From contig NZ_FTPP01000002.1 in the NCBI RefSeq assembly GCF_900156345.1, forward strand, positions 124,001-188,000: DNA of 64,000 nucleotides, written 5' to 3'. The stretch is from Pontibacter indicus. Lineage in GTDB: Bacteria > Bacteroidota > Bacteroidia > Cytophagales > Hymenobacteraceae. Below are positions 61,504 to 64,000 of the stretch, piece after piece (positions within the stretch are counted from its first letter, which is position 1; each line of letters opens with the position of its first letter). The notes under the pieces are model-generated. The model ran no database searches. It was not told the origin of the DNA and worked only from the letters and a program-made list of their open reading frames with translations. The translations under genes were made by a program, and so were the position numbers.

Positions 61504-63306
61504 TTAGAATTTACTCGTGATGCCGAAGTGTATCTTCGAGGCTCTCAGCGACATAGGCTGTTGTCCTGATTTTCCGACAGAGTACACCAATTGAAAGATA
61601 CCGGCACCCGTACTGAAGCTGATGCCTCCGCCAACCCCGAGCGGAAGGCCCTCCGCTTTGGATTGTTCCAGATCGCTGCGGTAATAGGCCTGGTCATAAA
61701 AGAGCAGCACATAAGAATCTTCGGCCGTGAACAGGCGGTACTCCAGCGTGCCGATGCCATAGGTAGAAGCGAAAAAGAAATACTCGTCAAAGCCCCGCAA
61801 GGAGGACAGCCCACCGATGCGGTACATGTCGTTCAGGAAGATCTGGTCGTTGAGGAGCGCTTCGCCCCGAAGCCTGGCCAGCAGGGCGCTGTTTTTGCCT
61901 ACCCGGAAAAAGTTTTCAAGCCGCAGGCCCAGGCTGAGTTGGGTCGTGTTCACTTCCAGCGTATCATAAAATTCTTTTTCAAGGTTTGGGTTGCGCAGCA
62001 GCTTTTTGCGGCCTGCGGCCAGCTGCAGTTCCACCAGGCGCCCTTTACGCGGGAAATAGAAATCGTCGAGGTTGTTCCAGAGGTAGTTCAGGCCATAGGT
62101 GTTGGTGCGGGCATCGGCCAGGTCGAGGGCCCGAAGGCTTTGGGGACTGGCCGTGGAGAGGATGCGGGAGTTGCGCCACTCCGTGAACACACTAAAGCGT
62201 CCATACCGGATGGTATTGTAGGCCAGCTGCACCCGCGGCTGTATGGTGATGAAACTGGAATCCTGCTTCAGCAAACCGAAGCGCGTGCCCAGCTCGAAAG
62301 GGGTCCCGAAAAGGTTGGGGTGCAGGTACTCGCCGTTCAAGATCACAGAGCCTTTGTTAACCCGCCGCCACTGCAGCCCCAGTTGCTTGCCGCTGCCCTT
62401 TATGTTCCGGATGTTCATGTTGGCCTCGCCCGTAATCAGCAGTTTGTTACCCGAGCGACTTGGGTCCGGTAGAAAACCGACCACGCCATCAATCTGGTTT
62501 GTTTGGCGATCTTCGAGAAAATAAACGACCCTCGCCTTATCTCGGTAGAACTGCACCTGCGGCGGACGCGTCACTTTCAGGTATGGCAGGGTAGTGAGCA
62601 TCCGCTGCGAGGCCTCGACCTGGTCCTGGTTATAGGGTTGGCCCGGGTATAGCTGCAGGTAGCGCATCAAAAACTTGGGCTGTGTTTTGCTGCCGCCCAT
62701 TACCTGTAGGGTATCGTACGTCACCACAAAGGCCTTCTCGACCATCAGGGCTGCGGATATTCTGTTGTTTTTGATTTCGATGGAGTCGAGCCAGACGGAG
62801 GCGAAGGGGTAGCCGTTGCGCTCGGCGTAGTCGAGGATGCGCTGCTGCAGCCGGGCGTACTCGGCCGGCTTAAAAGGCACGTTGCGGTAAAACTTCTCAC
62901 GGAAGCCAGATTCCACCAGAATGCCTTCACTCAGGTTGCCGTTGCGCAGCTCGGCCCAGTCGAAGCGCTTGCCTATGTGCAGTTTCACGTGGAGCGTGTC
63001 GTTGCGTTTGTAGGAGCTGTCAGCCGAGGCGAGCAGGTAGGCGTCCTGATGGAGACGGTGCACCAGCGCCGTTACCTCTTTGCGCGCCTCTAGGGTGTCG
63101 GCCAGTTGGGTGCGATAGCTATACTGCCGCAGCACTTGCCGGTCCGGGTCGGCCGTGTATACCCGGAGCGCGGCTTTTGCCTGACTGACCAGCTTGGGCG
63201 CCGGGGGCTGCACCTGCTGCGGTGGCACAGGCGGCTTGTCCTGCGCCTGCACCAACAGGGACAGCCACACGAATAAGCACCAGACTACGACAGCGATTTT
63301 GTACAT
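61504..63306 (-). CDS. BamA/TamA-family outer-membrane protein
   Basis: The 600-residue protein has a signal peptide (to about 21, VQA-Q), a proline-rich linker, POTRA-like domains at about 40-290 (DTLHVKLHIGKRFDWAELRNGNLSEGILVESGFREKFY), and a C-terminal 16-strand-type barrel with YRIGGLSSLRGFDEYFFFASTYGIGTLEYRLF, the BamA/TamA-type hairpin. It ends in Phe, typical of outer-membrane barrels. It is too short for canonical BamA and is best seen as a surface-antigen/TamA-like assembly or export factor. A minus-strand TACTTTTG (63379-63372) lies 66 bases upstream of the start. Confidence 0.88.
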   Translation of the reverse strand: MYKIAVVVWCLFVWLSLLVQAQDKPPVPPQQVQPPAPKLVSQAKAALRVYTADPDRQVLRQYSYRTQLADTLEARKEVTALVHRLHQDAYLLASADSSYKRNDTLHVKLHIGKRFDWAELRNGNLSEGILVESGFREKFYRNVPFKPAEYARLQQRILDYAERNGYPFASVWLDSIEIKNNRISAALMVEKAFVVTYDTLQVMGGSKTQPKFLMRYLQLYPGQPYNQDQVEASQRMLTTLPYLKVTRPPQVQFYRDKARVVYFLEDRQTNQIDGVVGFLPDPSRSGNKLLITGEANMNIRNIKGSGKQLGLQWRRVNKGSVILNGEYLHPNLFGTPFELGTRFGLLKQDSSFITIQPRVQLAYNTIRYGRFSVFTEWRNSRILSTASPQSLRALDLADARTNTYGLNYLWNNLDDFYFPRKGRLVELQLAAGRKKLLRNPNLEKEFYDTLEVNTTQLSLGLRLENFFRVGKNSALLARLRGEALLNDQIFLNDMYRIGGLSSLRGFDEYFFFASTYGIGTLEYRLFTAEDSYVLLFYDQAYYRSDLEQSKAEGLPLGVGGGISFSTGAGIFQLVYSVGKSGQQPMSLRASKIHFGITSKF

Positions 63307-63316
63307 TTGCGCAGGT

Positions 63317-63494
63317 AATGTGCTATTGATTTAATGGGTTCATGTGCTAATCTTTTAAGGATGCACTTAAGCAAAAGTAACGATAAAGCATTAAATGTTT
63401 CCTGCTTCTTCAGCATTCATGATTGAACAATTCAGCATCTTTATACATTCATTCATTAGCACATGATCATATTACCTTAATTAGCACATTAATA
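63317..63494. repeat. Intergenic ATGTGCTAAT inverted repeats
   Basis: ATGTGCTATT and ATGTGCTAAT (63317-63352) face ATTAGCACAT copies at 63454-63463 and 63480-63489. It is the third type of intergenic low-complexity inverted repeat in the window. Confidence 0.7.
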
Positions 63495-63495
63495 A

Positions 63496-64000
63496 ATGTC
63501 CGGCATCTACCTCCATATACCTTTCTGCAAGCAGGCCTGTCACTACTGCGACTTCCACTTCAGCACATCCATGGGACACAAGGATGCCACCATACAGGCC
63601 ATTGCGCAAGAGCTGAAGCTGCGCCGCGACTATTTGCAGGGGCAGGAGGTACGTACCATTTACTTTGGCGGCGGCACCCCTTCGCTGCTCACGCAAGCGG
63701 AGTTATACCTTCTCCTGCAAACTATCAAAGGTTTGTTTAAAGTTTCGGAGGAGGCGGAAATAACGCTGGAGGCCAATCCGGATGACCTGTCGCCGGAGAA
63801 ACTGCAGGAGCTAAGAGCGGCCGGCATTAACCGGCTGAGCATTGGGCTACAGTCCTTCCACGAGCCGCACTTGCGTCTGATGAACCGCGCCCACAACGCC
63901 ACCGAGAGCCTACAATGCGTGCGCGACGCGCAGGCAGCCGGCTTCGACAACATCACCGTGGACCTGATCTACAGCATACCTGCACCGGACCATAGCATCT
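63496..64000 (+). CDS. hemW: HemW-type radical SAM protein (3' end outside window)
   Basis: The first 168 residues are visible. MSGIYLHIPFCKQACHYCDFHF has the radical SAM CxxxCxxC cluster (Cys11, Cys15, Cys18) in the HemW/HemN-like HIPFC..C.YCDF context. IYFGGGTPSLLT and EANPDDLSPEKL and INRLSIGLQSF are family motifs. HemW is a heme chaperone rather than coproporphyrinogen oxidase, and the residues after the last Cys (DFHF) fit HemW. The ATG at 63496 follows an ATGTGCTAAT repeat. The gene continues beyond the window. Confidence 0.9.
   Translation, partial: MSGIYLHIPFCKQACHYCDFHFSTSMGHKDATIQAIAQELKLRRDYLQGQEVRTIYFGGGTPSLLTQAELYLLLQTIKGLFKVSEEAEITLEANPDDLSPEKLQELRAAGINRLSIGLQSFHEPHLRLMNRAHNATESLQCVRDAQAAGFDNITVDLIYSIPAPDHSI

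Overview
The window looks like chromosomal DNA from a GC-rich member of the Bacteroidota, most likely a Pontibacter-like member of Hymenobacteraceae. The reasons are type IX secretion (T9SS) sorting domains, PorP/SprF proteins, gliding-associated C-terminal domains, a DUF3667 protein, a TonB receptor with a carboxypeptidase-regulatory-like domain, TAnnTTTG-type promoters and mostly weak Shine-Dalgarno sites. The assignment rests on reading alone. Genes are dense, and I see no phage, insertion sequence or CRISPR array.

Layout. 0-8.8 kb: end of an alpha/beta hydrolase, an LLM flavin oxidoreductase, an M50 protease with CBS domains, a secreted TIG/metalloprotease-like T9SS cargo, Hsp20, DUF3667 and dGTPase. 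8.8-14.2 kb: an AT-rich polytopic membrane protein, a pair of M16 peptidases, and a 0.3-kb intergenic field of AGGTATA copies. 14.2-21 kb: DUF72, RlpA, an ECF sigma / HEAT-repeat anti-sigma-like / two DUF4097 operon, and an S41 peptidase. 21-24.4 kb: a TldD/TldE pair, the first with a twin-arginine signal. 24.4-36.2 kb: a MoxR/DUF58/BatA-type membrane locus (DUF4159, MoxR, unknown, DUF58, BatA-like, DUF4175-like, large membrane protein), interrupted by a methyltransferase gene and a small unknown gene, both bordered by intergenic repeats. 36-40.3 kb: alpha/beta hydrolase and a divergent 7TMR-DISM kinase / LytTR regulator pair. 40.8-46.7 kb: a solute:sodium symporter, an exported alpha/beta hydrolase, a TonB receptor and a 3-hydroxybutyrate-dehydrogenase-like enzyme, possibly a route for hydroxybutyrate esters. 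46.9-61.2 kb: a T9SS surface-adhesin locus with two giant repeat proteins, each followed by its own PorP/SprF gene, an OmpA/beta-propeller protein, and a third small protein that mixes the repeats of the two giants. 61.3-64 kb: an initiator-like tRNA-Met, a BamA/TamA-type protein and the start of hemW.

The strongest unexplained signal is a genome-style word, AGGTATA(G)/CTATACCT. It recurs about 4-5 times per kb in many genes, in both orientations and in several reading frames, and also in intergenic DNA, a terminator loop and a perfect 16-bp palindrome. A second layer is a set of intergenic, low-complexity inverted repeats that sit at gene joints.
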